Shown in pieces: positions 9,533 to 18,550 of a DNA stretch of 64,000 nt (within the stretch, counting starts at the first letter, position 1; the number at the start of each line of letters is the position of its first letter). Both the position numbers and the translations under genes were made by a program. The notes under the pieces are model-generated. The model made no database searches, was not told where the DNA came from, and was given only the letters and a program-made list of their open reading frames with translations. The DNA comes from JACVRW01 sp963837445. Its GTDB lineage: Bacteria > Actinomycetota > Thermoleophilia > Solirubrobacterales > Thermoleophilaceae. Location of the stretch: NCBI GenBank assembly GCA_963837445.1, contig CAWINK010000001.1, positions 124,001 through 188,000 of the forward strand, in the 5' to 3' direction.

Positions 9533-9872
9533 CTGGAGAGATCGCGAGTCCGGTACGCAGGCCCGCGCACGCGAGCACAACGAGTCGACGGCGCGGGCGA
9601 GTGCGAGCGCAGCTGGCAACGGAGGGATGAGCTCCTTCCGATGCGAGTGCGGCGACGAGGACTGCATGTGCGCGATCTCGCTGACCGAGATGGAGTACGA
9701 GTCGGTGCGCGCCTACGCCACTCACTTTGCGATCGCTCGCGATCACGAGAACCCCGAGAGCGAGCAGGTGATCGAGGAGCACGAGCGCTTCGCCGTCGTG
9801 GAGACGGTCTCCGGCGACGCGGCGAAGCTCGCCCGCAGAAGCGACCCGCGTCAGTGGCGGGAGGAGCCATGA
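9525..9872 (+). CDS. Conserved small protein with CxCGDxDCxC motif, unknown function
   Basis: The 115-residue protein likely starts at GTG 9525, overlapping the STAS stop codon; the next in-frame Met in GNGGMSSF is an alternative. The core FRCECGDEDCMCAISLT contains four closely spaced cysteines that could bind a metal, followed by an acidic domain (EYESVRAYATHFAIA, then FAVVETVSGDAAKLA) that I recall from hypothetical proteins of this bacterial group. Its stop codon overlaps the start of the desaturase (ATGA). The tight overlap on both sides suggests co-translation with the STAS protein and the desaturase. Confidence 0.75.
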
Positions 9873-10795
9873 GCGCCATCGCGGAGATGGTTCCGATCGA
9901 GCACGAGACGTCCGACCGCATCGTGCGGACGATCGTCTTCCTCGCGCCACCTGCCGCGGTCGCATTTGCGGGATGGCTGGCTTGGGGCGGAGCCCTGAAC
10001 TGGACAGATCTCCTCGTGCTCGGGATCCTCTACACGCTCACCGGTCTGGGCATCACAGTCGGCTACCACCGCCTGTTCACCCACCGCAGCTTCAAGACCT
10101 CTCGCCCGGTGCGGGCGCTGCTGGCTGTGCTGGGCTCGATGGCGGTCGAGGGGCCGCTGACCGAATGGGTGGCCACCCACCGCAAGCACCACAGCTTCTC
10201 GGACCAGCCCGGTGACCCGCACAGCCCCCACACCGACTGTGGGCCGGGATGGCGCGGCGCCATCCGTGGACTCGGGCACGCGCATGTGGGCTGGATGTTC
10301 CGCGGGAAGGACATGGCCAACCCCGCCCGCTACGCCAAGGATCTGCTCGCCGATCCCGACCTCCGCTTCATCAGCCGCACCTTCCCGCTTTGGGTCATGG
10401 CGGGGCTGGCCATTCCCTTCGGGCTCGGCGTGGCCCTGACCGGCTCCATCGCGGGAGGCCTCACGGCGCTCCTGTGGGGCGGAGCGGTGCGTGTGTTCCT
10501 CCTGCATCACGTCACGTTCAGCATCAACTCGCTGTGTCACTTCTTCGGCGGGCGACCGTTCTCGACCGACGACGAGTCCCGCAACCTCGCCTGGCTGGCA
10601 CCGCTCGCCTTCGGCGAGGCCTGGCACAACAACCACCACGCCTTCCCCACCTCAGCCCAACATGGACTGCGCCGCTGGCAGGTCGACCCCGGCGCTTGGC
10701 TGATCGCCGCGCTGGAGCGCACTCACCTGGCCTGGGACGTCGTCCGCATCGCCCCCGAACGTCAGCAGGCAAGAGCCATGGAGACAACAACATGA
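9869..10795 (+). CDS. Acyl-CoA/acyl-lipid delta-9 fatty acid desaturase family protein
   Basis: The 308-residue membrane di-iron enzyme has the three histidine boxes of the family: HRLFTH (about 69-74), HRKHH (about 106-110) and HNNHH (about 252-256). Several hydrophobic segments (VFLAPPAAVAFAGWLAWG, LLVLGILYTLTGLGI, LWVMAGLAIPFGLGVAL) fit its membrane topology. The enzyme would introduce a cis double bond into fatty acyl chains. ATG 9869 is preceded by GGGAGGAG and overlaps the upstream stop. It lies in an operon with a STAS protein and two small proteins, which suggests membrane-fluidity control under stress (inference). Confidence 0.92.
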   Translation: MSAIAEMVPIEHETSDRIVRTIVFLAPPAAVAFAGWLAWGGALNWTDLLVLGILYTLTGLGITVGYHRLFTHRSFKTSRPVRALLAVLGSMAVEGPLTEWVATHRKHHSFSDQPGDPHSPHTDCGPGWRGAIRGLGHAHVGWMFRGKDMANPARYAKDLLADPDLRFISRTFPLWVMAGLAIPFGLGVALTGSIAGGLTALLWGGAVRVFLLHHVTFSINSLCHFFGGRPFSTDDESRNLAWLAPLAFGEAWHNNHHAFPTSAQHGLRRWQVDPGAWLIAALERTHLAWDVVRIAPERQQARAMETTT

Positions 10796-11226
10796 ACGAG
10801 CACGAGCTGCCCATCCCCAGCTACGACGAGCTCGATGCCAAGCAGGTCAGCGATCAGCTCGCTCAGCGCTCGCAGGTCGAGCTCGCCTCGATCGAGACCT
10901 ATGAGCGCGCGCACGCGAACCGACCCGCCGTGCTCCACAAGCTGCGCTACATGCGCGGCGGCGAGCCGCTGCCTGGCTACGACGACCTCACCACCGAGGA
11001 GATCGCCACGGCGCTCGCGGGCGCCGACGCAAGAACGGTCAGAGCCGTGCGCGACTACGAGCGCAAGTTCCAGCGTCGGCGGTCCGTGCTGGACGAAGCC
11101 CAGCGCGTGCTGCCGAGCTCGAGGGCGAACGCTGCCGACGAGCACGCCCGCAAGGAGAAGGTCACGCTCCTTCGCGAGGGCTACGCGGATCGAGCGAGAA
11201 CCGCGCCCCCTCCGCAGCCGGAGTAG
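10792..11226 (+). CDS. Hypothetical charged helical protein
   Basis: The 144-residue protein begins at ATG 10792, overlapping the desaturase stop. It has two similar units, LPIPSYDELDAKQVSDQL and LPGYDDLTTEEIATALAGA, each followed by a long charged helix (ERAHANRPAVLHKLRYM; DYERKFQRRRSVLDEAQRV). I recognise the pattern from hypothetical actinobacterial proteins but no function is known to me. Its last 65 bases overlap the 3' end of the convergent dimethylargininase gene. Confidence 0.75.
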   Translation: MNEHELPIPSYDELDAKQVSDQLAQRSQVELASIETYERAHANRPAVLHKLRYMRGGEPLPGYDDLTTEEIATALAGADARTVRAVRDYERKFQRRRSVLDEAQRVLPSSRANAADEHARKEKVTLLREGYADRARTAPPPQPE

Positions 11227-11989
11227 CTCCTAGCACGGAGAGGCAGGTCACGCAGCCCTCCATCTTCTCGAACTCGCTGATGTCGACGGCGGCGACGTCG
11301 AAGCCCCAATCATCGAACAGCGCGGCCGACTTTGGTGCCGACGCTGCCATCAGAAGCGTGCCCGCGCCCAGCACGACCACGTGCGAGCCCGCCTCTTCCG
11401 GCACACGGCGAACGGTCGGCAGCGGCGACGTGTCGAGCAGGGAGGGGTCGGCGGCGACGATGGTGCCGTCCGGCAGCGCGGTGACCGCCGACTTCAGGTG
11501 CAGCACCCGTTCGAGCGCGACCGGGACGACGGTGAGGCCGTTCGGTGTCACGTGCACGCGCAGCTGACGGATGCCCTCGGCGTTGGTCCGCCCGCCACGG
11601 CCGACGTACAGGGTCGTGCCCACCTGAAGGACGTCGCCGCCGTCGAGCGTGCCCGGCTCCTCGATCCGAGCGACGTTCAGCCCGAGCGTCCGAACCACCT
11701 GCTCGGTGCCCTCGATCTCCGCACGCCGCTCGACGGCCCCAGGTCGAGTCAGGACCGCCAGATCGCCGCACACGACCACGGTGTCCTCGACGAACGCGGA
11801 ATCCGGCAGGTCGTCGGCATGGGGTACCTCACGGATCGCCCACCCCGCGTCAGCGATCGCCGCCACGTACGCGGCGTGCTGATCCACGGCCAGCTTCGCA
11901 TCGACCGGCCTGCGCTCGCCGTAGGTGACGATCCCCTCCCCCAACCGGCGGCTCGGGCGCCGGACAAGAGCGACGCGCTCCTCTATCAG
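11162..11989 (-). CDS. Dimethylargininase (DDAH) family amidinohydrolase
   Basis: The protein, about 275 residues, matches N-omega,N-omega-dimethylarginine dimethylaminohydrolase: PDSAFVEDTVVV, EPGTLDGGDVLQVG, catalytic His in VLHLKSAVTALPDG and catalytic Cys in EGCVTCLSV. The family hydrolyses methylated arginines to citrulline and methylamines. The family-like N-terminus ERVALVRRPSRRLGEG has no ATG or GTG: the frame reaches CTG 11989, overlapping the upstream stop (CTGA), while the nearest standard start, TTG 11944, would remove the first strand. The C-terminus continues about 25 residues past the normal family end and overlaps the convergent gene. It follows the HhH-GPD gene directly. Confidence 0.85.
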   Translation of the reverse strand: MIEERVALVRRPSRRLGEGIVTYGERRPVDAKLAVDQHAAYVAAIADAGWAIREVPHADDLPDSAFVEDTVVVCGDLAVLTRPGAVERRAEIEGTEQVVRTLGLNVARIEEPGTLDGGDVLQVGTTLYVGRGGRTNAEGIRQLRVHVTPNGLTVVPVALERVLHLKSAVTALPDGTIVAADPSLLDTSPLPTVRRVPEEAGSHVVVLGAGTLLMAASAPKSAALFDDWGFDVAAVDISEFEKMEGCVTCLSVLGATPAAEGARFSLDPRSPREGA

Positions 11990-12567
11990 CCGGCCCTGGT
12001 CTTCGCCCACTCGGCCTTGTGGATGCGCTTCGCCTCCTGGTACTCCTCGAGCGCCTGCGGCGAGTCCACGTCGCCGAGCGTGGGATGTCCGGGCATGAGC
12101 TCGCGGGCGGCTTCCACGCCGAAGTGCTTGAAGAGGACCGCTCCGAGCGACTTGACCTTCATCTCGCCGAAGCCCGGGAGGGCGAACAGGTTTGTGCGGA
12201 GTTCGTCCGAGTCCTTCGCGTCCGTCCAGATGCGCGCGGCATCGCCGCCGTAGCGGTCGCGCACGTGGACCGCCAGCTCGTGGACCCGCTTGGCCATCGA
12301 GCGCGGGTAGCGGTGGATCACCGGCTTGGCGAAGAACACCGGCTCGAGATCGGCGGACGCCAGCGTTGCCGCATCGATCGCGCCGAGGCGCTCCTTCAAT
12401 GCGAGCGGCCCCTCGAACGCCTTCATCACCGTGACGCGCTGGTCGAGCTCGAAGCCCACCAGCAGCGCCATCGGATCCGAGGCGATCAGGGCGTTGGCGT
12501 CGTCGGACTCCGTGAAGTAAAGGCGGTCGGGCACGCGCCCGATCGTACCCTGCGGCAGCCGGCGCAT
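11986..12567 (-). CDS. HhH-GPD-type base excision repair DNA glycosylase
   Basis: The 193-residue protein has the all-helical fold of the HhH-GPD glycosylases: IASDPMALLVGFELDQRV at the N-terminus and the helix-hairpin-helix LFALPGFGEMKVKSLGAVLF at about 130-150, with an Asp-containing segment nearby. It would remove damaged bases from DNA. The start may be ATG 12567 or GTG 12534, which is closer to the usual family N-terminus (VPDRLYFTESDDANAL). It overlaps the dimethylargininase start by a few bases, so the two are co-transcribed. Confidence 0.85.
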   Translation of the reverse strand: MRRLPQGTIGRVPDRLYFTESDDANALIASDPMALLVGFELDQRVTVMKAFEGPLALKERLGAIDAATLASADLEPVFFAKPVIHRYPRSMAKRVHELAVHVRDRYGGDAARIWTDAKDSDELRTNLFALPGFGEMKVKSLGAVLFKHFGVEAARELMPGHPTLGDVDSPQALEEYQEAKRIHKAEWAKTRAG

Positions 12568-12599
12568 CGCGCCCCGAGTTCACCTACCGTTGTCGGTCC

Positions 12600-13856
12600 A
12601 TGCGGCAGGGGTGCGGCAGGAGGATCAGGCTCGGCATCGTGGTGGCGGCTCTATGCGCCGTGGCAGCGCCGGCGTCCGCGTCGGCTGAGTCCGGGCCCCA
12701 GCGCGCTCTCGGGCTGCAGTACGAGCTGGCCGGCGACGTGCCGCTTCGCAACACGCCCTGGGTCGGCACCCACAACTCGTTCAACAGCACGGCCGAGATG
12801 GGTCCCGCGCTGTCGCCGCTCGACTCGAACCAGAAGCTGCCGATCGTGGACCAGCTGCGGCTCGGGATCCGCAGCCTGGAGCTGGACGTGCACTGGTTCC
12901 CGAGCGTGCGAGCCGGCGGGTTCGCGCCGGTGGTCTGCCACGCGACCGGCGAGCACGCCGGCTGCAGTGTCGAGAAGACGCTCGCCGAGATCCTCGGCGA
13001 GATCTCCGGCTGGCTGCGCGAGAACCCCGATCAGGTGCTGCTCCTGTACCTCGAGGACCACCTCGACGGCCAGGAGGGCCACGACGCCGCCGCCGCCGTG
13101 CTGGAGCAGGAGCTCGGCTCGGCGATTCACCGGCCGGCGGCGGGCGGTGGCTGCGCACCCACTCCACTCAACCTGACGCGAAACCAGGTCCGCTCCACGG
13201 GGGCGCAGGTGCTGATCGTGAGCGACTGCGGCTCGGGGACCGCCTGGCCGGCGCAGGTCTGGAGTTTCGCCGACCACGTGGAGACACGCCCGCGCGGGTA
13301 CCGGGACTTCCCGGACTGCGGGCCGGACTTCGACCGCGAGACCTACGACAACGAGCTGGTGCGCTACTTCGAGGACAGCACGCGGGTCACGGCCGGCGGC
13401 TCTGTGGTGGGCGCGTCGACCCGCGACGACGGCATCACGCCCGCCACGGCGGCAGCGATGGCCCGCTGCGGCGTGGACCTGCTGGGCCTGGACCAGCTGA
13501 CACAGGGCGACCCCCGGCTCGACGCGCTGGTGTGGAGCTGGGCGCCCGGCGAGCCGGGCAGCGGCGATTGCGCCGTGCAGAGGGCAGACGGGCGCTGGGA
13601 GGCCCGCGTCTGTCGTGGGCTCCATCCGGCGGCGTGTCGCGCGGCCGACGGCTCGTGGCGGCTGACCCCGCGCGCAGTGTCCCGCCCCACCGCGGCGCGC
13701 GCCTGTGCGGCGCAGCCAGCGGTGCTCGCGGCCCCGCGCACCGGCTACGAGGGGCAACTGCTTCGCGTGGCGATGGAGGCCGCAGGTGCCAGGGAGGCCT
13801 GGCTCGGGCTCACGCGCACAGGCGATTCCTGGCGCGCGCTCGACGCCCGCGGCTAG
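12600..13856 (+). CDS. Secreted PI-PLC X-domain-containing protein
   Basis: The 418-residue protein begins with a signal peptide (basic start, LGIVVAALCAVAAPASASA, cleavage near 28). The mature part has the PI-specific phospholipase C X-domain pattern: His58 in PWVGTHNSFN and His114 in VCHATGEH, plus LGIRSLELDVHW and DQVLLLYLEDHLDG, the acidic metal or substrate positions. The last about 130 residues are Cys-containing with a WEARVCRGLHPAACRAADGSWR segment that may be a small lectin-like or adhesion module. It probably cleaves phosphoinositol-type lipids outside the cell; the substrate is not determined. Start is ATG 12600, divergent from the HhH-GPD gene with 32 bp between. Confidence 0.85.
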   Translation: MRQGCGRRIRLGIVVAALCAVAAPASASAESGPQRALGLQYELAGDVPLRNTPWVGTHNSFNSTAEMGPALSPLDSNQKLPIVDQLRLGIRSLELDVHWFPSVRAGGFAPVVCHATGEHAGCSVEKTLAEILGEISGWLRENPDQVLLLYLEDHLDGQEGHDAAAAVLEQELGSAIHRPAAGGGCAPTPLNLTRNQVRSTGAQVLIVSDCGSGTAWPAQVWSFADHVETRPRGYRDFPDCGPDFDRETYDNELVRYFEDSTRVTAGGSVVGASTRDDGITPATAAAMARCGVDLLGLDQLTQGDPRLDALVWSWAPGEPGSGDCAVQRADGRWEARVCRGLHPAACRAADGSWRLTPRAVSRPTAARACAAQPAVLAAPRTGYEGQLLRVAMEAAGAREAWLGLTRTGDSWRALDARG

Positions 13857-13893
13857 AGCCCTACCCGCGCCCGGGTTCTCGACCGAGGTGGGT

Positions 13894-14526
13894 TCAGACA
13901 CCCGCACGGGTGAAGGTCAGATGCGTGACTCCGCTGGGCGACGAGGTGGCCTCGACCCTGTAGTCCTTCTCGAGGCCCTCCAGTCCGTCCCAGAGGCGTA
14001 CGCCTCGGCCGAGCAGGATCGGGACCACCACGGTGTGCATGTGGTCGACGAGCCCCGCAGCAAGGAAGTCGCGGATCATGGTGGGACCCCCGCCGAGGCG
14101 TACGTCCTGGCCGTCCGCAGCCTCGCGGGCCGTCTCGAGCGCCTCGGCAGGCGAAGCGTCGATGAAGTGGAACGTCGTGCCGCCCTCCATCTCGATCGAC
14201 GGGCGCGGGTGATGGGTGAGGATGAAGGTCGGTGTGTGGAAGGGTGGGTTGGAACCCCACGCACCCTTCCACTCCGGGTCCTCGTGCCATCCGGGCGGGC
14301 CGAACTTCCCGGCACCCATGATCTCCGCGCCGATCCCCGGACCGAACTGCTGGGTGAAGGCGTTGTCGACGCCGCCACTACCACCGGGCTGCCACCACCG
14401 GGTGGCGAACATCCATTCGTGCAGCCTGTCCCCGGCGTGACCGAAATATGCGTCGTGGCTCTGACCCTCACCGGTGCCGAAGCCGTCGAGTGAGATGGCG
14501 AAGTTGTGGACGCGGGCGAGTGACAT
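13894..14526 (-). CDS. RibD C-terminal/dihydrofolate reductase-family oxidoreductase
   Basis: The 210-residue protein starts at ATG 14526 with AAGGAG 8 nt upstream, so the longer open frame is not used. N-terminus VHNFAISLDGFGTGEG and C-terminal segment DVRLGGGPTMIRDFLAAGLVDHMHTVVVPILLGRGVRLW are typical of the RibD-C family, NADPH-dependent reductases related to dihydrofolate reductase. It stands alone, converging on the PI-PLC gene with 37 bp between them. The actual substrate is unknown. A second, truncated family member lies at 29721. Confidence 0.88.
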   Translation of the reverse strand: MSLARVHNFAISLDGFGTGEGQSHDAYFGHAGDRLHEWMFATRWWQPGGSGGVDNAFTQQFGPGIGAEIMGAGKFGPPGWHEDPEWKGAWGSNPPFHTPTFILTHHPRPSIEMEGGTTFHFIDASPAEALETAREAADGQDVRLGGGPTMIRDFLAAGLVDHMHTVVVPILLGRGVRLWDGLEGLEKDYRVEATSSPSGVTHLTFTRAGV

Positions 14527-14698
14527 GGGTGGTGCTCCTTCGGTATTCGGGGGCTGCCCCAAATACTCCCAGCCGTCGGCCAGTCACCACCTGTCACGGA
14601 ACAGCGAGCGCATGTATTCCATTCGCCGGTTGTCGATCCGCCGGAGGCGCTTGGCGACCCCAGTAGAAACCGCCCTTTACGCCCAGGGCCCGTACCGT

Positions 14699-15334
14699 AT
14701 GGACGAGACGCCAAAGATGAGGCTCCCCAAGACCGCCCACACCTCCCAGCCCTGGCGGATCCACGAGATCGCCCCCGACTTCCGGGTCGAGGACGTGTGG
14801 GCGCTGCCGACGCCGGGCGGCCCGGACGACTTCCCTCGGCTGGTGCAGCAGTTCGCCTCTGCCGACCCGTCGCAAAGTTTGCCCGGCCTCCCCCGCATGC
14901 TCTGGGCGCTGCGCTGGAAGCTCGGGGAGCTGTTCGGCTGGGACGATGAGGACGGCGGCCTCGGCTCCAGGGTCGCGACGCTGCGCGACCGGCTTCCCGC
15001 GGATCTGCGCGACGCCCCACGCGGACCGGATACGAACCCCCTCCCCTTCAGCTCGGTCTACCTACTCGAGGACGAGTGGGCCGCGGAGATCGCCAACCGG
15101 ACCATGCATGGTGTCCTCCACCTTGGGTGGGTCCCGGACGGGAACGGCGGCTACCGCGGCCAGATGGCCGTCCTGGTGAAGCCGAATGGGCGCTTCGGGA
15201 CCGCCTACATGGCCGCAATCAGGCCGTTCCGGCACTGGATCGTGTACCCGCCCCTGATGCGAGTCACCGAGCGGCAGTGGAGGCAAGCTGCGGGAATCCG
15301 GCAGCGCGATCCTCGCGGTGGGTCTACGATCTAA
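14699..15334 (+). CDS. DUF2867 domain-containing protein
   Basis: The 211-residue protein matches DUF2867: PWRIHEIAPDFRVEDVWALP at the start, SSVYLLEDEWAAEIANRTMH in the middle and LVKPNGRFGTAYMAAIRPFRHWIVYPPLM near the end. The family is of unknown function; members occur alone or fused to NAD-binding domains. The start may be ATG 14699 or ATG 14717; neither has a clear ribosome site. It lies divergent from the RibD-type reductase with about 170 bp between them. Confidence 0.8.
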   Translation: MDETPKMRLPKTAHTSQPWRIHEIAPDFRVEDVWALPTPGGPDDFPRLVQQFASADPSQSLPGLPRMLWALRWKLGELFGWDDEDGGLGSRVATLRDRLPADLRDAPRGPDTNPLPFSSVYLLEDEWAAEIANRTMHGVLHLGWVPDGNGGYRGQMAVLVKPNGRFGTAYMAAIRPFRHWIVYPPLMRVTERQWRQAAGIRQRDPRGGSTI

Positions 15335-15369
15335 CCATCGTTGCTGACGCGCTGGCCCGCGCAAAGACG

Positions 15370-16955
15370 GTGCTCCCGCTGGTATTGCTCTGCTTCGCAG
15401 CAATCCCGGCCACGAGCCATGCCGAGGAGGCGATCGTCGGTGTCACAGCGAGTAATCCGCCGGAGCTGGTCCGATTCGATTCCGGCTCGCCCGGAACGAT
15501 CGTTGCCCGGATGCCGGTGACTGGGCTGTTGGCCGGGGAGACCCTGGCGGGGATCGACCAACGGCCCGCAACCGGCGAGATCGTCGCCTTGACGAGCCTC
15601 AACCGGGTGATGCGGCTTGATCCGCAGAACGGCGCCATGACCAACCCCGGCGCGATGGGGGGGACGTTCGCGGCAACAGCGTCAGCCGGCTGGGATGTCA
15701 ACCCGTCGGCCGATCGCCTCAGAGCTGTCAACCCCATCAACGACAACGCCCGCTTCAATCCGGTCACGTTCACGTTCGTCCAGGACGACACCGACCTCGC
15801 GTACATCGCCACCGACCGAACGTCGGCGTGGACCCGAACGTGGTCGCCGCCGCGTACGACCGCAACGACAACAACCCTGGCACCGCCACGACCCTGTTCG
15901 CGATCGACAGCACGCTGAACATCCTCGTGCGCCAGGGCGCGATCGATGGCAACGCGCTGGACACAGCCGGGGGCGGCAGCCCCAACGGTGGTCTGCTGAA
16001 CACGCTCGGCTCGCTTGGCTTCGACCCCGACAACAGCGTGGCCTTCGACATCGCGACCGTGGGCGGCGCCAACGTCGGCTACCTGGCGGCGCACACTCAG
16101 GGGGCGCCGAACTCAGCGGAGCTGCGCACCATCAACCTGCCGGGCACCGCTCCCGTCGGAGCGACCACGTCACTGGGCACGATCGGCGCGACCACGCTGT
16201 CGGCCATCACCGTGTTGCAGGGCGGTGCGGTTCGCGTGGACGGACCCTCCACACGCCCAAGCGAAGCGGCCGCTCAGGCGGTCGTGCACCTCGAGCGGAC
16301 TGGGGATACGCTCGCGCCGATTGAGTTCACGTACGAGACCGCGGACCGCAGCGCGCTCTCCGGGCTCGACTACGTGGCAACCAACGGGATCCTGAACTTC
16401 GCTGAGGGGGAAACATCGAAGGACATCGCGATCCCGTTGCTCGGTGACTCCGAGTTCGAGGGTGCCGAGGTGTTCGATCTCAACTTCGGCCAGCCCGGAC
16501 CGGGCGCCGTGCTCGACACGCCTTTTTCGCAGCCGATCGCGATCAGCGAGGATGACGCGCCGCCGAGCGGTCCCGCCGGGCCGCCGGGCCCGACCGGGCC
16601 TCCGGCGCCAGCCGCACTTGACAGCCTGGCCCCCGCCTTCCTTGCGGCCGTTCGCACCCCGAAATCGCTGGCCGCGCTGCGTAGGGCCAAGCGCCTGAGC
16701 GTGGACTTCGTCTGCTCCGAGCAGTGCGTTGTGTCGTTCTCCCTGAGACTTGGCAGGACCGAGGTGGGCAACGGTGTGGCCGCCCTGTCGCGGGCGGGCA
16801 CTCGCAAGGCGGTCGTCAGATTGACCGACGCAGGGCCCAGGGCGCTCGGCAGGATCAGGAAGCGCAGCGCGTCGCTCTCGCTGCAGAGCACGGCGATCGA
16901 TCCGGCAGGCAACTCGGTCAACCGCCGAGTCAAGTTCAGTCTGCCGCGGCGCTAG
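15370..16955 (+). pseudogene. Frameshifted exported DUF4394/Calx-beta protein
   Basis: Two overlapping frames make one protein. The first (from about GTG 15370; signal peptide VLPLVLLCFAAIPATSHA) carries the first half of a DUF4394 domain (LAGIDQRPATGEIVALTSLN, GWDVNPSADRLRAVNP). At about 15815-15818 it slips: one missing C in GACCGAAC would restore DPNVGVDPNVVAAAYDRND, which continues in the second frame to 16955. That part finishes DUF4394 and adds a Calx-beta domain (SGLDYVATNGILNFAEGET) and a basic C-terminal domain. It is either a real frameshift or a one-base sequencing error; the sharpness of the junction favours a single lost base. The start is uncertain because no ribosome site is visible. 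Confidence 0.75.
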
Positions 16956-18550
16956 CCCGGGTTTCGCTTCGGCCGGGGGCGCTTGGCCACGATCGGCTTG
17001 CGACGGGCGGATCTGGAGAACTTCGCGAGCGAGGTCGCCATCGCCTTGAGGTTGTTCGTGCGAGCGGAGTCGGCGAGCGGCTCGATCAGGGCCGGTCCGC
17101 CGGACGCGGCGGCAAGGAGCGCGGCCTTCACGGGCGCGAGGTCCTTGCCGCGAACGCCTAGCCGCCGCAGCTGGCCGCTCAGATCGGCCGGGACGCCGTT
17201 GGCGCGGACGCCGGCCTGCATCGCCGCCACGTCCTCGGGGCTGGCTAGCACCTCGGCCGCCCCGGTCGACTGCAGTGCCGTTAGCGCTCGCGAGCGGAGC
17301 GACGGAACGGGCCGCAGCGCCCTCGACGCCTTGCCCGCGAAGCCGGCGGCCGCGAGCACCTGCTTGCGAGCCCTCCGCATGTCGTGCTTCTTGAGTGCGC
17401 CGCGCGCCCGCGCCAGCGCCGTGGCGCAGGCGATCGCGAGCGCGAATCCCTTGGCCTCGGCGGCGAGCAGCTTCTCCAGCGCCTGCGCCGCCGTCGCGTC
17501 CAGACCGGGACCTGCCGGGATCCGCGGCGGCGAGACCCTCGCGGCCACGACCCTGCGCTTATAGGCGCGGTCGACGCGAGTCTCGTCGAACGCACTGCCG
17601 GCGGTCACGCCCTGCGCGTTGACCGCCGCCATTCCGAGCAGCGCGGTGGCGACTGGACTCGCCCCCTGCGCCACGCGCATCAACTGCTGCCGCGGCCCAC
17701 CCCCGTGCGCGGCGGAGGACTGATTGGCCGTGTCAAAGAAGCCGTCGAAAGCGTCGAAGATGCTCGGGATCCTGGGTGGCGTCGGGGGTATGCGGCACAT
17801 GTTCCGGATGCACTCCATGCCCCTCCCGCAGCAGGAGAGGCCGCACTCCTGCCCGTGGTCGCAAACGCAGTCGAAGCCGTCGTGGTGCCACCCCGGCCTG
17901 CATGTCGCCAGGCATGCCTTCCCGCGGAACATGCCGAGGCTCACGCATTCCTGGCCCCGGGCACAGCAGGCGTCGCCGCACACGTAGTCGTCCGCGCACT
18001 CGCAGGTGTTGAACTCCGACCCGCACTTCTCGAGGACGGGGTGGCAGCACCACCCGCGTATGGAGTCGGATGTGCCGCCGTCCACGCAGCCGTTCGTGAC
18101 CGGAATGCGCTTCGAGCAGTAGAGCGTCCTGCCTCCGTGCCCGGACCCCTTCGGGTGGGTGCACAGCGCCGGCGTGTCGGCGCAGTTGGCCGGCGACTCG
18201 CAGACTCGCCAGGGGTAGGGGCAGGCGATCGCGCACTTGTCGTTGCTGCAACACGCGAGGTCGTTGGGTACGCAGACCCGCCCGTCCCCGCTCGTGCAGG
18301 TCTTCGGACCGCCTGGCCAGCAGTTCTGCCCCCTTGCAGACCCGGGGCGCAGCAGCGACCCCGCCACGACGCCCGCGCCGATCAACCCGACCGCGCGCCG
18401 CCGGGTGACCGGCGCGCCGAGCGTGCGGGCAATGCCGTCGAGCCGCGTATCGGCCGGCGCGCGGCGTCTCGTCCCGGAGTCATAGATGAGCTCCGCATCC
18501 GTCCGCGCGAGCCGCAGGGCAAGCCGGTCGACCGCGCCTCTGGCGCTCAT
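16952..18550 (-). CDS. Tat-exported cysteine-rich protein (30 clustered Cys)
   Basis: The 532-residue protein starts at ATG 18550, overlapping the stop of the MauE-thioredoxin gene (ATGA). A long leader carries three Arg at 50-52 followed by AVGLIGAGVVAGSLL, like a twin-arginine signal. Residues about 77-262 contain 30 cysteines in pairs and CxC/CC steps (LACCSNDKCAIAC, RGWCCHPVLEKC, GDACCARGQEC, GLSCCGRGMEC), resembling small disulfide modules. The C-terminal half is Ala/Arg-rich and helical without Cys. The coupling to a disulfide-type membrane protein suggests that its many disulfides are formed by the partner. Function is unknown to me. Confidence 0.8.
   Translation of the reverse strand: MSARGAVDRLALRLARTDAELIYDSGTRRRAPADTRLDGIARTLGAPVTRRRAVGLIGAGVVAGSLLRPGSARGQNCWPGGPKTCTSGDGRVCVPNDLACCSNDKCAIACPYPWRVCESPANCADTPALCTHPKGSGHGGRTLYCSKRIPVTNGCVDGGTSDSIRGWCCHPVLEKCGSEFNTCECADDYVCGDACCARGQECVSLGMFRGKACLATCRPGWHHDGFDCVCDHGQECGLSCCGRGMECIRNMCRIPPTPPRIPSIFDAFDGFFDTANQSSAAHGGGPRQQLMRVAQGASPVATALLGMAAVNAQGVTAGSAFDETRVDRAYKRRVVAARVSPPRIPAGPGLDATAAQALEKLLAAEAKGFALAIACATALARARGALKKHDMRRARKQVLAAAGFAGKASRALRPVPSLRSRALTALQSTGAAEVLASPEDVAAMQAGVRANGVPADLSGQLRRLGVRGKDLAPVKAALLAAASGGPALIEPLADSARTNNLKAMATSLAKFSRSARRKPIVAKRPRPKRNPG

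Noticed and set aside
12019..13907. Long frames overlapping the HhH-GPD and PI-PLC genes on other frames
   Set aside because: Composition is low-complexity Arg/Pro/Ala and the true frames have clear family motifs.
13900..13913. Hairpin CACCCG-CA-CGGGTG as a terminator between two convergent genes
   Set aside because: It lies inside the 3' coding end of the RibD-type gene and lacks a T-run.
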